Origin: Desulfobacteraceae bacterium
GTDB taxonomy: Bacteria; Desulfobacterota; Desulfobacteria; Desulfobacterales; Desulfosalsimonadaceae
Length of the DNA stretch: 64,000 bases
Assembly: GCA_014237465.1 (NCBI GenBank)
Contig: JABZFM010000023.1
Span: 1-64,000, forward strand
Reading direction: 5' to 3'
The position numbers were made by a program, and so were the translations under genes. The notes beneath the pieces were generated by a model. The model did no database searches. It had not been told where the DNA came from and saw only the letters and a program-made list of their open reading frames with translations. Below are positions 46,627 through 54,646 of the stretch, one piece after another. Within the stretch, counting starts at the first letter, position 1. Each line of letters starts with the position of its first letter.

Positions 46627-47424
46627 CTATTCAAGAATTTTTAATGCATCGTCAACCGACCCGTTATCAAATAGAATTGAAGCCATAGCTTTAACCATCT
46701 GTGTAGGATTTTTATGCTGAAATACATTTCGGCCGATTGAAACCCCGGACCCGCCGGCGTCAATGGAGCCTTTCACCATTTCCAGAATATTTCTATCAGA
46801 GTCCATCTTTGCCCCGCCTGCGATGACCACAGGGACGGTACAGCCTTCAACAACTTTTGAAAAAGTTTCCGGAGAACCGGTATATGATACCTTTACAATG
46901 TCTGCCCCCATTTCGCAACCCACACGGGCGGCATGCTTTACAACCCCGACATCATATTCATCTTTTATTTTTTCTCCACGCGGATACATCATGGCCAGCA
47001 AAGGAATACCCCAGTTACGACACTCATAACTGACTTTCCCAAAATCATTGAGCATTTCTTTTTCCTGCCCGTTTCCAATATTGACATGAATTGAAACAGC
47101 ATCCGCGCCCAGTTTAATAGCCTCTTCCACCGTACAAACGAGTGTTTTGGCGTCAGGATACATCGACAGGGATGTGGATGCGGACAAATGAATAATCAGA
47201 CCGATATCAGATCCCCCCCGCCGGTGACCGGCACCGATCAGCCCCTTATGCTCGACGATGGCATTGGCACGGCCATCGGCAACCCTGGCAACCGTTGTTT
47301 TGATATCACTAATTCCCTCAATGGGTCCCACGGAAACCCCATGATCAAGCGGTACAATAATTGTTCGCCCCGTGTTTCGATCCATAATCCGTTCCATTCT
47401 AATGTGTTTGCCGATAATTGTCAT
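46627..47424 (-). CDS. 2-amino-3,7-dideoxy-D-threo-hept-6-ulosonate synthase (ADH synthase)
   Basis: 265 residues from the ATG at 47424, set by a strong AAAGGAGA. An in-frame ATG at 47502 would translate part of the adjoining hairpin repeat and is not real. Class I aldolase barrel: [17 protein letters not shown] (Asp and His), DIVKVSYTG with the Schiff-base Lys, and [11 protein letters not shown]. The family joins a 6-deoxy-5-ketofructose phosphate unit to aspartate semialdehyde in the archaeal-type aromatic pathway. First structural gene after the attenuator. Confidence 0.92.
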   Translation of the reverse strand: MTIIGKHIRMERIMDRNTGRTIIVPLDHGVSVGPIEGISDIKTTVARVADGRANAIVEHKGLIGAGHRRGGSDIGLIIHLSASTSLSMYPDAKTLVCTVEEAIKLGADAVSIHVNIGNGQEKEMLNDFGKVSYECRNWGIPLLAMMYPRGEKIKDEYDVGVVKHAARVGCEMGADIVKVSYTGSPETFSKVVEGCTVPVVIAGGAKMDSDRNILEMVKGSIDAGGSGVSIGRNVFQHKNPTQMVKAMASILFDNGSVDDALKILE

Positions 47425-47453
47425 TGTAATTCTCCTTTCGCAGTAGGTTGGTA

Positions 47454-47594
47454 GTGCCCGAACGAAAACCGCCAATTTTTCCAATTTCTGCGTAGGGCTC
47501 AAATTTTAATCCTCAAAATACTCTATGTATTCATCCGGTTAAAATCCTCACCCGCCTTGAACTTGAAAAAATTTTCAGATTTTCATTCAGACAC
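47454..47594 (-). repeat. Structured hairpin repeat between attenuator and operon, copy L4
   Basis: The outer arm at 47454-47468 pairs over 15 positions with 47580-47594 if two G-T pairs are allowed. Inside, on the minus strand, CAAGGC (47559-47554) faces TACGCAG (47494-47488). The adjoining arm GGG/CCC and a longer ATTTTAA arm close the inside, with AATAC/GTATT at the tip. Same plan as the other four copies. Confidence 0.7.
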
Positions 47595-47599
47595 TTGTT

Positions 47600-47638
47600 A
47601 AAAAAAAAGCCGTGAAGATTTTTTTCTCCACGACTTTT
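47600..47638 (-). terminator. Second T-run hairpin of the aromatic leader
   Basis: CGTG-GAGA and TCTTCACG arms (one mismatch) around an A-rich loop, flanked by AAAAA and a run of T on the minus strand. It may be a second, weaker termination or pause site after the main attenuator hairpin. Confidence 0.6.
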
Positions 47639-47640
47639 TC

Positions 47641-47677
47641 AAATAAAAAAGCCGCGGGCATTTGGGCTGCCCGCGGC
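47641..47677 (-). terminator. Attenuator terminator of the aromatic operon
   Basis: On the minus strand GCCGCGGGC pairs perfectly with GCCCGCGGC (47677-47669 and 47659-47651) around a nine-base loop, followed at once by TTTTTTATTT. It lies 24 bp past the leader-peptide stop and 227 bp before the first structural gene. The loop side GGCAGCCC can instead pair with GGGTTTGCC in the leader, forming a possible antiterminator. Confidence 0.88.
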
Positions 47678-47701
47678 TTTGTGTTTTAGTTGTCTTACTT
47701 A

Positions 47702-47791
47702 CTATCGCACAGGCAAACCCTTAGCGTAAAAATAAAAATAGCTAAAATACCAAAAATAAAATTCAAAATTTCTGCCTGTGTTGTGATTCAT
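47702..47791 (-). CDS. Aromatic-amino-acid leader peptide (attenuator)
   Basis: 29 residues, ATG at 47791 and TAG at 47702-47704. Residues 9-22 read FEFYFWYFSYFYFY: six Phe, five Tyr and one Trp in 14 positions. CACAGGCA near the start of the gene is complementary to TGCCTGTG near its end, so the aromatic codons sit in the loop of a pause hairpin; an intrinsic terminator follows. Ribosome stalling at these codons when charged aromatic tRNAs are scarce would free the antiterminator and let transcription run into the ADH synthase, dehydroquinate synthase II, pheA, aroA and aroC genes. The start has an A-rich leader but no clear Shine-Dalgarno. This is the classical phe/trp attenuation plan; the link to this archaeal-type operon is my inference from position. 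Confidence 0.85.
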   Translation of the reverse strand: MNHNTGRNFEFYFWYFSYFYFYAKGLPVR

Positions 47792-47869
47792 TTTTATTTG
47801 ATTGTTTTTTTTATTTGGTTATCTTTATTAGATAATAGGATTAAATTTTAAAAAAATAATGTGAAAGAC

Positions 47870-47900
47870 AATTTCTACGATTCTAAATTAAATGTCAAGT
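47870..47900 (-). promoter_or_regulatory. Possible promoter of the aromatic attenuator transcript
   Basis: TTGACA on the minus strand at 47898-47893, about 100 bp before the leader ATG. A matching -10 is weak (TAGAAA at 15 bp spacing), so only the -35 is convincing. Confidence 0.4.
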
Positions 47901-47950
47901 TTTTTTATACATTGTCGATTAAACAAGTTTACTCAACACCAGAAACTCGT

Positions 47951-48595
47951 TTAATCAATTTTAATCAATGCCGCTGCATTGGCCTGCATTTCTGAAAAAA
48001 ACCCTTCATTTAAACCGGCACCACAAATGACCTGTTTTGCCAATTCATCGTCAATCAGATCCCCCGGGGCGTGGGTGTCTGTATTAATCACCATTTTTGT
48101 GCTGATTCTTTCAGCAAGGCGGGCCACATGCCCGTTTGCCAGGGAGTGGCCTTTTCGGGCGGTAATTTCCAGCAGCACATTTTGATCTTTAGCCGCCCTG
48201 ACATCATCGTCTGAAATCAATCCCGGATGCGCAAGTATATCGGCACCGGCATCTATGGCTGCACGATTGGTTCCCGTTGCCACCGGCTCGACAATGGTCT
48301 CTCCGTGAACGATAACGATTTTTGCACCCAGGTCTCTTGATTTTTTAATCGTATCAGCAATTAAAGACGGCGGCACATGCGTTATTTCGATACCCGGTAT
48401 TATTTTAATTTTTAATACGGGATTCAGTTCATCTGCGATCGCAACGAGTCTTGGAATAATAAAATCAATATTTGAAAAGTCGCCATGGTCTGTGATGCCG
48501 ATTGCAGAAAGCCCCTTATGTTCCGCCCGTCTGGCAAGTTCCGCCGGGATTAAATCCCCGTCACTGAATATCGAATGCGTATGCAGGTCAATCAT
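47951..48595 (-). CDS. PHP-domain phosphoesterase (histidinol-phosphatase type)
   Basis: 214 residues. Metal-binding PHP motifs are present: MIDLHTHSIFSDGDL at the start, ITDHGDF (about 35), EITHVP, VHGET, ADILAHPG and INTDTHAPGDL. Small stand-alone PHP proteins hydrolyse phosphate esters; histidinol phosphate is one possible substrate but not proven. It ends 160 bp upstream of the aromatic leader, so it is probably a separate transcript. Confidence 0.82.
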   Translation of the reverse strand: MIDLHTHSIFSDGDLIPAELARRAEHKGLSAIGITDHGDFSNIDFIIPRLVAIADELNPVLKIKIIPGIEITHVPPSLIADTIKKSRDLGAKIVIVHGETIVEPVATGTNRAAIDAGADILAHPGLISDDDVRAAKDQNVLLEITARKGHSLANGHVARLAERISTKMVINTDTHAPGDLIDDELAKQVICGAGLNEGFFSEMQANAAALIKID

Positions 48596-48665
48596 AATTA
48601 AATTGTATCCATTTGACGATGAGTTAAACTCGATGTTCTCATGTTCATGTATGCAGAATGGCTAA

Positions 48666-48775
48666 ATTAAAAATTCCATATACAAGGCGTAGTTATTTTT
48701 CAGGCAAGAAAATCATACATGTAGTATCTTGAGTGCCTGAAAAATAGCTACAACGTAGTAGATGGGATTTTTAAT
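48666..48775 (+). repeat. Structured hairpin repeat, copy L3
   Basis: The outer arm ATTAAAAATTCCAT (48666-48679) pairs with ATGGGATTTTTAAT (48762-48775) at 13 of 14 positions. CAAGGC (48683-48688) faces AACGTAG (48752-48758), next to the arm GTAG/CTAC. TATTTTTCAGGC (48694-48705) pairs perfectly with GCCTGAAAAATA (48735-48746), and ATAC/GTAT forms the tip. This is the best paired copy. Confidence 0.8.
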
Positions 48776-48782
48776 GACGCCA

Positions 48783-49280
48783 TTATACTTTATATTTGCC
48801 AAAATCTTCCGGGGAAAGATCTTTAAGGTATTTTTCCCATTTTTTCCCTTGATCACTGTCATCTACGATCTCATATTCCCCGTCTTTAACCTTCAGGTTC
48901 TCTACCACTGAATCATCCACAAAAATTTCAGCCTTAAGACGCAATGCCAATGCAATGGCATCACTCGGGCGCGCATCTAAAATAAATTCACCATCCGTTG
49001 AGACACAGTAAATTTTTGCATAAAACGTATTATCCTTGAGGTCACAGACTTCGATGCGTGTCACGTTTGCCTTCACTGTTTTAATAAAATTTTTAAACAG
49101 ATCATGGGTCATCGGCCGGTCAAAGGAAATATTCTGCAATACGGATGCAATTGAGGCGGCTTCCAGCAATCCGATCCAGATTGGAATTGAAAAATCTTCG
49201 TCAACGGAATTTAATATAAGGATCGGGGCATTTGAAGATGGATCCATTGCCAGACCGCCGATGATCATTTTATGCAACAT
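48783..49280 (-). CDS. DUF151 (BFN) bifunctional nuclease family protein
   Basis: 165 residues, usual size. ILILNSVDEDFSIPIWIGLLEAASIA (about 20-45), RPMTHDLF and DARPSDAIALALR (about 103-115) are the family's conserved blocks. Bacterial and plant relatives have DNase and RNase activity in reports; the cellular role is poorly known. It overlaps the miaB stop by 11 bp, so the two are co-transcribed. Confidence 0.9.
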   Translation of the reverse strand: MLHKMIIGGLAMDPSSNAPILILNSVDEDFSIPIWIGLLEAASIASVLQNISFDRPMTHDLFKNFIKTVKANVTRIEVCDLKDNTFYAKIYCVSTDGEFILDARPSDAIALALRLKAEIFVDDSVVENLKVKDGEYEIVDDSDQGKKWEKYLKDLSPEDFGKYKV

Positions 49281-50688
49281 GAGAATGACCTCCTTCTGAT
49301 TTGAGGTATTCTATTAGATGTTCAGATAAAACTCCCCACAGGGAATTTGAAAATGCTTTAACGATTTCCACATTCACAGTTTGTCCTTTTAATGAATCAA
49401 TGTCAATCCCCCAGTCAGGAGAGCCATCAAAATTTACAATTCTGTTTTCGGAAGTCCGGCCGGAAAGTTCAACCATTGCTGATGTAGATATTTTTTTCAG
49501 CTGGTTTTTGCTTGCCCCCTCAATCAGAACAGAAAAAGCCTGGCCGATGAGCGAGTGGTGCATTTTTCTTGTGATTTCTTTCTGCAATTTAAAAAGACAC
49601 TGGAGCCTGTGATGTTTAACCTCTAAATTTATTTTGTCTGAAAAACGGGTGGCCGGTGCTTCCGGACGATCAGAATATTCAAACGCGAAAACACTGTCGA
49701 ATTGCACTGTTTCCATTAACCCGATGGTGGCATTAAAATCTTGTTCCGTCTCCCCGGGAAATCCGACAATAAAATCCGTTGTAATCGCAATTTCTGAAGA
49801 GACTGCTCGGAGTTTTTCAATCTTTTCCAAATACGCTTCCCGGGTATATTTCCGGTTCATTTTTTTCAGGATATGGTTTGACCCTGACTGTACCGGTAAA
49901 TGAATGTGATTACATACCTTATTCAATCCACCAAACGATTCAATCAGCTGATCGGAAAGATCCTTGGGATGGGATGTAACAAAGCGGATTCTTTCCAGTC
50001 CATCAATATCATTGACCATAGCCAGCAGCTCAGGAAATGTTGTCAACCCTTCCTTGACACCGTAGCTGTTCACATTCTGCCCCAGAAGCGTAATTTCATT
50101 TACCCCGGATTGAACCAACATCTGAATCTCATTAATAATGGACTCCGGCTTGCGGCTGATTTCCCGGCCCCGGACATATGGGACCACGCAATAAGTACAA
50201 TAGTTATCACAACCCCGCATGATGGTGACAAAACCGGTCACTTCTCTTTTTTGAGTCATCGCAATACCGGAAGGCACGGTTTCATGAATTATTTCCGAGA
50301 ACTCATTCTCAACAATGGATTGCGGAAATTCTTCTATCTTTTGCAGTAAATCAGGCAATTGATTGATGGCATGGGTTCCTAAAACAATATCGACCTGGGG
50401 AAACCGCTTAATTAGCTTTGCACCCTGCTGCTGGGCAACGCATCCGGCGACAACTACTTTCAATCCGGTATTCTTTTTTTTCAAAGCACTCAGACGGCCG
50501 AGAAAACTGTAGACTTTTTGAACCGCTTTTTCCCTGATCGCGCATGTGTTCACGATAATAAGATCGGCATTTGAAAATGAATCGACCGATTTATAATTTT
50601 TATGTTTTAAAACTTTGGCCATCTGGCCGGAATCATAAACATTCATCTGGCAACCAATGGTGTTGATATAAACATTTTTTGTTTTCAT
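49270..50688 (-). CDS. miaB: tRNA-2-methylthio-N6-dimethylallyladenosine synthase
   Basis: 472 residues. The N-terminal MTTase domain has three auxiliary-cluster Cys (GCQMNVYDSGQM, NTCAIREKA, AGCVAQQ). The radical-SAM motif CDNYCTYC is at about 159, and a C-terminal TRAM domain follows. It methylthiolates A37 of tRNAs reading UNN codons, which include Phe, Tyr and Trp. Those codons fill the leader peptide 2 kb away, and loss of this modification is known to affect attenuation in enteric bacteria; a link here is speculation. Its stop overlaps the DUF151 gene. Confidence 0.96.
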   Translation of the reverse strand: MKTKNVYINTIGCQMNVYDSGQMAKVLKHKNYKSVDSFSNADLIIVNTCAIREKAVQKVYSFLGRLSALKKKNTGLKVVVAGCVAQQQGAKLIKRFPQVDIVLGTHAINQLPDLLQKIEEFPQSIVENEFSEIIHETVPSGIAMTQKREVTGFVTIMRGCDNYCTYCVVPYVRGREISRKPESIINEIQMLVQSGVNEITLLGQNVNSYGVKEGLTTFPELLAMVNDIDGLERIRFVTSHPKDLSDQLIESFGGLNKVCNHIHLPVQSGSNHILKKMNRKYTREAYLEKIEKLRAVSSEIAITTDFIVGFPGETEQDFNATIGLMETVQFDSVFAFEYSDRPEAPATRFSDKINLEVKHHRLQCLFKLQKEITRKMHHSLIGQAFSVLIEGASKNQLKKISTSAMVELSGRTSENRIVNFDGSPDWGIDIDSLKGQTVNVEIVKAFSNSLWGVLSEHLIEYLKSEGGHSHVA

Positions 50689-50700
50689 ATATGATAATCC

Positions 50701-50843
50701 ACTAAAAAGTCAGATTCGGATGGCAAAGAAAAAAGCTCCAAATTCAAGGCGCACAAAATCTGAGGAATGAGGCGTAGATGGCCTACTCCGCAGTGACGAA
50801 GAATGCAGTGCAACACAGAATTTGGACTTTTTGCGAAGCCATC
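50701..50843 (+). repeat. Structured hairpin repeat, copy L2
   Basis: AAAAAGTC (50704-50711) pairs perfectly with GACTTTTT (50825-50832), and CCAAATTC (50738-50745) with GAATTTGG (50818-50825). CAAGGC (50745-50750) faces AACACAG (50812-50818). The inner arm GCAC/GTGC (50751-50754 with 50808-50811) replaces the GCGC/GCGC of the copy at 14.3 kb, a compensatory change. Confidence 0.8.
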
Positions 50844-50871
50844 ATATTTTATTCTTGGTATTTGCCACTGC

Positions 50872-51096
50872 TCAATCAATTATATCGCTGACAGGTTCAA
50901 TTAATATTTCTTTTTTTAATTCATTCAGCACAGCATCCACATCCGTTTCACAACCGGGCGCCACATGCAATTTGATTATAGAGGCATGCCGGTCAATGGT
51001 TTCAACCACGGCAATGCCGTCATAAGCTTCAAAAATGAATTTTACAAAACCGACTGATTTTTTATCAATAGAGTATAATTTGCCTATTGTCTTCAA
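50872..51096 (-). CDS. DUF4911 family protein
   Basis: 74 residues starting at a TTG at 51096, chosen because GGAG lies five bases upstream; a GTG at 51135 has no binding site. FVKFIFEAYDGIAVVETID and LHVAPGCETDVDAVLNEL match the small DUF4911 family as I remember it, with one conserved Cys in APGCE. Function unknown. It is upstream of miaB on the same strand, with a hairpin repeat between them. Confidence 0.75.
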   Translation of the reverse strand: MKTIGKLYSIDKKSVGFVKFIFEAYDGIAVVETIDRHASIIKLHVAPGCETDVDAVLNELKKEILIEPVSDIID

Positions 51097-51305
51097 AAAA
51101 TCTCCATATATAAAGTATTTATGAAAACATAACACCCCGGTTTTTACTTTGACAATAAAAACTTACAGAGAAATCAACTTCAAACATAATTAGCACATGG
51201 ATTATAAGAATAAAATTGATGGCTTCGTAAAAAACCAGGGTCTGTTCATTTAATTTTTGCAAAATATCATTGTTTCACAAAGCGGTATACGTTATATGCC
51301 CATTT

Positions 51306-53036
51306 ATGGAAAAACAAATGGAAATTCTGATTCCGGATAAAACAACAGTCCAGAACATACAAAAACAAACAGGCTGCCACCTGGTAATTGCTAAAATTCT
51401 GGTGAACCGGGGGATCTCGTCACAAAAATCAATTTCTGAGTTTTTCAACCCGTCGTTGCGACATATCCAGTCATTTGAAACTCTGATTGATATGGATAAA
51501 GCCGTCAAGCGAATCACCCATGCCATTCTTAAAAATGAAAAAATCCTGGTGTTTGGCGATTACGACGTGGACGGCATTACGTCCACCACCATTTTATATG
51601 AATTCCTGACAACAACCGGGGCTGATGTGACCTACTACATCCCCCATCGCATCAAAGAAGGTTATGGTCTGAATGTTCATCAAATTGAACACGTAGTCAT
51701 TCCCGGCGGTTTTAATCTTGTTATTACCATTGACTGCGGATCTGCCAGCCATGATGCCGTTGACCAGGCCAATCAAGCCGGAATCGACATAATTGTTACA
51801 GATCATCATACAATTGCGGATTCACTTCCGAGGGCATTGGCTGTTGTCAACCCGAGAAGACATGACTGCCCTTCTGAGTCTTCATATTTAGCCGGGGTGG
51901 GGGTTGCTTTCTGCCTGCTGATACGCCTGCGTAAGCATCTCAGAGATATTAATTTCTGGAAAAACAAACCGGGGCCCAATTTACCGGAACCGAATTTAAA
52001 GGCTCTGTGTGATTTGGTTGCCCTGGGGACGGTTGCAGATGTCGTACCGCTGATACATGAAAACCGGATTATGACAAAGGCAGGACTGGAAGTCATCAAT
52101 ACCTGCCCGCGACCGGGACTCGAAGCATTAATCAAGCTCAGCGGCATCAATAAATCAACGGTTAATGCGGAAGACATTGCATTTAGATTAAGCCCCCGGT
52201 TAAATGCTGCCGGTCGCATGGATCATGCGCGGCTGGCGGTCCAGCTTTTAAACACAAAAGACATTGATAAGGCATTTACGTTAGCCAAGACCTTGAATAC
52301 GATGAACACACAACGTCAGGAAGTTGAACAAAAAATTTTTCATCATATTCTGATGTATTTTAACGAAGAACCGGAACTTATCAATCAGAATGCTGTCATT
52401 CTCGGGAAACAGGAGTGGCATGAAGGGGTTTTGGGTATCGTCGCTTCAAAACTTGTGGAAAAGTTCTACCGGCCGGTGATTTTAATTTCGTTTAAGGAAA
52501 ATATCGGTAAGGGTTCTGCTCGCAGTATCCCGGGGATCAATTTATATGACGCCCTCTGCCGGTGCTCGGAATACCTGGAGGGTTTTGGCGGACACCCCAT
52601 GGCAGCCGGTTTGAGCATAAAAAGAGAAAATCTGAAGCCGTTTCAAAAGCAATTTGAAAAAACCATTGAAACCATGACAGCCGGTTACGAGTTAATCCCC
52701 AACATACGAATCGATTGCCGACTGGATTTTGATATGATATCTGACCGGCTAATTGATGAAATTTCCTTACTGCAACCGTTTGGCCAGGACAATCCGGAAC
52801 CTTTGTTTTGCTCTGAAAAGGTGGATATAACATTTTCAAAAATCATCGGAAAAAATCATCGCCGACTTACTTTAAGACAACGCAATTCCAAGTTAAACAA
52901 AACAGTTAATGCCATCTGGTTCAATGTTGAAGGCGAAAATATGTATAAAAAATATTTTGATACAATCGCCTTTAAACTGCGCTGGAATCACTGGAACGGT
53001 AAAAAGAGCATCCAGGCCATAGTGGAAGACGCGTAA
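51306..53036 (+). CDS. recJ: Single-stranded-DNA-specific exonuclease RecJ
   Basis: 576 residues from the ATG at 51306; ATGs at 51270 and 51318 are alternatives and none has a clear binding site. DHH motifs are in order: FGDYDVDGITSTT (about 95), TIDCGSASHDA, VTDHHTI and LVALGTVADVVPL. The DHHA1 part has GKGSARSIPGINLYDAL and GGHPMAAGLS, followed by an OB-like C-terminus. A 5'-3' ssDNA exonuclease used in recombination and mismatch repair. Full length. Confidence 0.95.
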   Translation: MEKQMEILIPDKTTVQNIQKQTGCHLVIAKILVNRGISSQKSISEFFNPSLRHIQSFETLIDMDKAVKRITHAILKNEKILVFGDYDVDGITSTTILYEFLTTTGADVTYYIPHRIKEGYGLNVHQIEHVVIPGGFNLVITIDCGSASHDAVDQANQAGIDIIVTDHHTIADSLPRALAVVNPRRHDCPSESSYLAGVGVAFCLLIRLRKHLRDINFWKNKPGPNLPEPNLKALCDLVALGTVADVVPLIHENRIMTKAGLEVINTCPRPGLEALIKLSGINKSTVNAEDIAFRLSPRLNAAGRMDHARLAVQLLNTKDIDKAFTLAKTLNTMNTQRQEVEQKIFHHILMYFNEEPELINQNAVILGKQEWHEGVLGIVASKLVEKFYRPVILISFKENIGKGSARSIPGINLYDALCRCSEYLEGFGGHPMAAGLSIKRENLKPFQKQFEKTIETMTAGYELIPNIRIDCRLDFDMISDRLIDEISLLQPFGQDNPEPLFCSEKVDITFSKIIGKNHRRLTLRQRNSKLNKTVNAIWFNVEGENMYKKYFDTIAFKLRWNHWNGKKSIQAIVEDA

Positions 53037-53045
53037 ATATCAATT

Positions 53046-53089
53046 CCATGACTTTTTACTTGAAATCCCATGACTTTTTACTTGAAATC
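53046..53089. repeat. 22-bp exact tandem duplication
   Basis: CCATGACTTTTTACTTGAAATC occurs at 53046-53067 and again at 53068-53089, followed by a short partial third copy. It lies just after recJ, in front of the next gene. Confidence 0.9.
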
Positions 53090-53163
53090 ATGGATTGTTG
53101 AGATTATTATTTTTTAAATTATAAAACATATCGCTATTATCGCACTTAAAAGGGAAAAACCCC

Positions 53164-53589
53164 ATGTCAAAAAGATTTCGTCCCAGCAATCTTGGTGAAT
53201 CCAAAATTATCTCTAAGATCGTGTCATCAAAAGAATATGAACGTAGAAAATCAATTAATGCTGTTGCTGAAAAACCGGAGGAATTAAGCAATTATATTGC
53301 AATGAAACTGGTTGAAAGTGATCTGGTGGAGACCACCAATAAAAATTCTATGGAAGAACAAATCACCCTTTGCCTTGAAAAACTGATTCACGCGGATGAC
53401 TTTGATATTGATTATCAAATCGCACCCATTCGGAATATTGTTTCAAACCCGAATATAATCAGTATTTATGTCACTTCATTTGTAATTGAAAAGCTGATTA
53501 ACCACAAAGACACGGTTGATATTTACGGATCTGATGAGGAAATCTACGCCTGCATCCATAAGCAGGTGGAAAAATTTCTATCTAAATAA
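53164..53589 (+). CDS. Hypothetical protein upstream of the RNase Z-like gene
   Basis: 141 residues, AAAGGGAAAAACCCC upstream of the ATG. Charged N-terminus (KRFRPSNLGESKIISKIV), mostly helical afterwards, no Cys clusters other than two isolated cysteines, and no membrane segment. I do not recognise the family. The stop and the next start share a base (TAATG), so translation is coupled to the metallo-hydrolase. It may be an accessory of that enzyme, but nothing in the sequence proves this. Confidence 0.7.
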   Translation: MSKRFRPSNLGESKIISKIVSSKEYERRKSINAVAEKPEELSNYIAMKLVESDLVETTNKNSMEEQITLCLEKLIHADDFDIDYQIAPIRNIVSNPNIISIYVTSFVIEKLINHKDTVDIYGSDEEIYACIHKQVEKFLSK

Positions 53590-54611
53590 TGCCGCCTTCA
53601 TTTAAGCCCTGTTTGATCAATAATTCTTCAGGTGATCCTGGACTATTTGTATCATTTTCATTTCATAATCGGGCAATCGCTTTTGACCTGGGTGATATTT
53701 ATAACCTGTCCTCCCGGGAAATTCTCAAGATCAGTCATATTTTCATTTCCCATACCCATATGGATCATTTCGCCGGCTTTGACCGCTTACTGCGGATTAT
53801 ACTCGGCCGGGAAAAAACACTCTATCTTTATGGTCCTGAGGGATTTTTAGGCAACATCGAAGGTAAACTGTCGGGATATTCCTGGAATCTTGTAAAAAAA
53901 TTTTCCAACCAATTAATTTTTCATGCCACTGAAATCTCTGAAGACAACCTGATTTCCCAGAAATATATATGTCAAAACGGGTTTAAAGCCACCAGCGAAC
54001 CATTAAAACAGCCGTTTTGCCATCATATGATACACGACGAATCATCGCTTAAAATAAACGTTTCGATTTTAGACCATGGAATTCCAAGCCTTGGTTTTTC
54101 ACTCCAGGAAAAATTTCGAATTAATATCCGAAAAGATGTTTTAGAAGCGCTTGGGTTAATTCCCGGGGCATGGCTTTATCGGTTTAAGCAGGCAGTTTTT
54201 GAAAAAAGCGACCCGGAATCAATAGTTGAAGTACCATATAATAAAAACTCGGTAACTGGCTTTAAAAAATATAAATTTAGAGATCTTATTGACCGGCTTA
54301 CAATTTTAACGGAAGGCCAGAAAATCGCCTATGTGGCGGATGTGGCCTATACCCCATCTAACGTTAAAAAGATTATTGAATTGGCCGAGGGCGTTGACCA
54401 TCTGTTTATTGAGTCTGCTTTTCTGGAAAAAGATATTGAGCATGCGATGGCAAAACGTCATTTAACCGCACGTCAGGCGGGAGAGATTGCCGGTTTGGCT
54501 GGCGCCAAACATTTTACTTTGTTTCACTTCTCTCCCCGTTATAATGACGCAGAACACCTGTTTTACAATGAAGCCATGGAAGCTTATCAGAAAAATAAAC
54601 GCTTGGATTGA
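53589..54611 (+). CDS. Metallo-beta-lactamase-fold hydrolase, RNase Z (ElaC)-like
   Basis: 340 residues. The metal motif HTHMDHFAGFDRLL (about 56), a later His in ILDHGIPSLGF, Asp in VADVAYTP, IESAF and HFSPRYND (about 315) follow the RNase Z order. The family matures tRNA 3' ends or hydrolyses other phosphodiesters. An insertion in the middle (about 110-210) makes it somewhat longer than the usual ~305. Likely cytoplasmic. Confidence 0.82.
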   Translation: MPPSFKPCLINNSSGDPGLFVSFSFHNRAIAFDLGDIYNLSSREILKISHIFISHTHMDHFAGFDRLLRIILGREKTLYLYGPEGFLGNIEGKLSGYSWNLVKKFSNQLIFHATEISEDNLISQKYICQNGFKATSEPLKQPFCHHMIHDESSLKINVSILDHGIPSLGFSLQEKFRINIRKDVLEALGLIPGAWLYRFKQAVFEKSDPESIVEVPYNKNSVTGFKKYKFRDLIDRLTILTEGQKIAYVADVAYTPSNVKKIIELAEGVDHLFIESAFLEKDIEHAMAKRHLTARQAGEIAGLAGAKHFTLFHFSPRYNDAEHLFYNEAMEAYQKNKRLD

Positions 54612-54646
54612 TAGACGAATTTTTTTTGTTGTCTCAGATTAGAAGA

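Noticed and set aside
47425-47502. N-terminal extension of the ADH synthase from the ATG at 47502
   Set aside because: It translates the end of the hairpin repeat; the ATG at 47424 has a strong AAAGGAGA.
50685-50879. 64-residue minus-strand frame upstream of miaB
   Set aside because: It lies almost wholly in the hairpin repeat and has no protein features.
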